Positions 4,911-5,421 of a stretch of 5,421 bases of DNA are shown in pieces (positions within the stretch are counted from its first letter, which is position 1; every line of letters begins with the position of its first letter). Source of the stretch: Actinophytocola sp044466355 (GTDB lineage Bacteria > Actinomycetota > Actinomycetes > Mycobacteriales > Pseudonocardiaceae); contig NZ_JBITMQ010000042.1 in the NCBI RefSeq assembly GCF_044466355.1, positions 1 through 5,421 of the forward strand, given 5' to 3'. The notes under the pieces are model-generated. The model had not been told where the DNA came from. It saw only the letters and a program-made list of their open reading frames with translations, and made no database searches. The translations under genes and the position numbers were made by a program.

Positions 4911-4923
4911 CCTTGGGGGAACT

Positions 4924-5202
4924 GTGAGTGCCGAGCACGACCGGCTCATGACCGCAGTGGCTCCACTGCGTGCCGTCGGCTGGGTTTTCGTACCCACGAC
5001 CCTCGCCGCCCCGACCACCACAAGAACAGTGGACGCCCTTTTCGGCCTACACAGTCACGCCGACCTCGAGGACAGTCTCCAAACGTGGGAACAATGGGCG
5101 GTCGCCTCCCGCATACGAAAATCCCACACCGGCGAAACCCCACTGTGGCACAGTTCCGGCCCCCTGGAACAAATAGTCCAAGAACTACTACACCTCCCCT
5201 AA
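4924..5202 (+). CDS. small unrecognised protein
   Basis: A 92-residue product runs from GTG at 4924 to TAA at 5200-5202. GGGGGA ends three bases before the GTG; ATG at codon 9 (MTAVAPLR) is an alternative start. I do not recognise the family. Residues 9-45 are hydrophobic with a TTTRT patch; 41-60 (GLHSHADLEDSLQTWEQWAV) look amphipathic and helical; residues 83-90 are leucine-rich. There is no signal peptide, clear membrane span, cysteine pair or metal motif, so it is probably a small cytoplasmic protein. Codon use in the last third is unusual, with many codons ending in A (CGA, AAA, CAA, ATA, CTA), unlike the upstream genes. The frame extends further upstream to 4792, but that part is proline/glycine-rich and lies over the hairpins, so it is probably untranslated. 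It may be read from the promoter proposed at 4764-4793. Confidence 0.55.
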   Translation: MSAEHDRLMTAVAPLRAVGWVFVPTTLAAPTTTRTVDALFGLHSHADLEDSLQTWEQWAVASRIRKSHTGETPLWHSSGPLEQIVQELLHLP

Positions 5203-5240
5203 CCACCCCACCCCCAGGAACACCGAGAACAAACCCCCCG

Positions 5241-5312
5241 GCGAGTCGCGCCCCAGAACACAGCGAGTCGCGCGCCAAAACACCGCGAGTCGCGCGCCCG
5301 GACATAGCGAGT
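5241..5312 (+). repeat. 22-bp-period tandem repeat
   Basis: GCGAGTCGCG or its variant begins at 5241, 5263, 5285 and 5307 (the last GCGAGTTGTG), an exact 22-base period. Each full unit is GCGAGTCGCGCGCC or near, followed by an A-rich ACA-containing tail. The fourth unit breaks into the poly-G run. A similar AAAACAC segment reappears at 5360-5366, so the array may originally have continued. Units abut with no unique spacers, so this is a minisatellite-like array and not a CRISPR. It lies 38 bases downstream of the small gene. Confidence 0.85.
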
Positions 5313-5315
5313 TGT

Positions 5316-5341
5316 GGGGGGGGGGGGGGGGGGGGGGGGGG
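5316..5341. other. 26-base poly-G run, probable sequencing or assembly artefact
   Basis: An unbroken run of 26 G interrupts the fourth unit of the tandem array. It is followed to the window end (5342-5421) by G-rich sequence with runs of five to eight G and no recognisable gene. Such a run at the end of an assembled piece commonly arises when base calling fails in a GC-rich repeat. If it is real it would be a strong quadruplex-forming tract. I would not trust bases 5316-5421. Confidence 0.8.
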
Positions 5342-5421
5342 CGCGGGGGCGCAACCCCCAAAACACGGTGGGGGGGGCAGGGGGCCCGCCCGGTTTGGCG
5401 GCCGGCCGCGGGTGGGAGCGC

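Noticed and set aside
4713..5021. Leftward frames opposite the small gene and its upstream region
   Set aside because: No ribosome-binding site, Gly/Arg-rich translation, and they cross the hairpin region and the repeat-bearing upstream DNA.
5241..5312. CRISPR array
   Set aside because: Units abut at a 22-base period with no unique spacers of typical length and no cas-like gene nearby.

Overview
The window is high-GC DNA with strong C/G preference at third codon positions, GTG starts, leaderless-looking promoters and actinobacterial protein families. It most likely comes from an actinomycete, plausibly Pseudonocardiaceae. The family-level placement is inference from style, not from a marker gene. 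The window opens inside a gene, and its right end runs into a 26-base G run and degraded G-rich sequence that look like a contig end.

Layout. Positions 2-61 hold the last 19 codons of a rightward gene. Facing it is a leftward block read from about 3117 down to 98: a DrrA-type ABC ATPase (2954-1980), a DrrB-type ABC-2 permease (1918-1142) and a YeiH/UPF0324-family membrane transporter (1114-98). Upstream of the block, also leftward, is a PadR-family repressor (3836-3168). Divergent from padR is a rightward histidine phosphatase (3889-4584), closed by a hairpin and a strong intrinsic terminator (4639-4680). Then come a 240-base non-coding stretch, a 92-codon unrecognised gene (4924-5202), a 22-bp-period tandem repeat (5241-5312) and the poly-G tail.

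How it works together. A perfect 20-bp inverted repeat lies in the padR/phosphatase divergent promoter (3854-3873). A 16/20 copy of it covers the -10 box of the only good promoter in front of the ABC genes (3110-3129, with TTGACG-18-CATACT at 3153-3124). The simplest reading is a self-regulating PadR repressor that also silences a DrrAB-type exporter and perhaps the phosphatase and YeiH protein, with release by an unknown ligand. The exporter mRNA would carry a leader of about 160 nt. It has a 13-bp hairpin and a second hairpin that overlaps the Shine-Dalgarno sequence. The junctions between leftward genes can be bridged by mini-ORFs joined through ATGA stop/start overlaps.

The best candidate for an overlooked element is the stretch 4800-4910. 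It can fold into two adjacent, very stable hairpins whose loops are C-rich, with a plausible promoter just upstream. That is the hallmark architecture of the actinobacterial 6C small RNA. This is a structural resemblance read by eye, not a covariance-model match.
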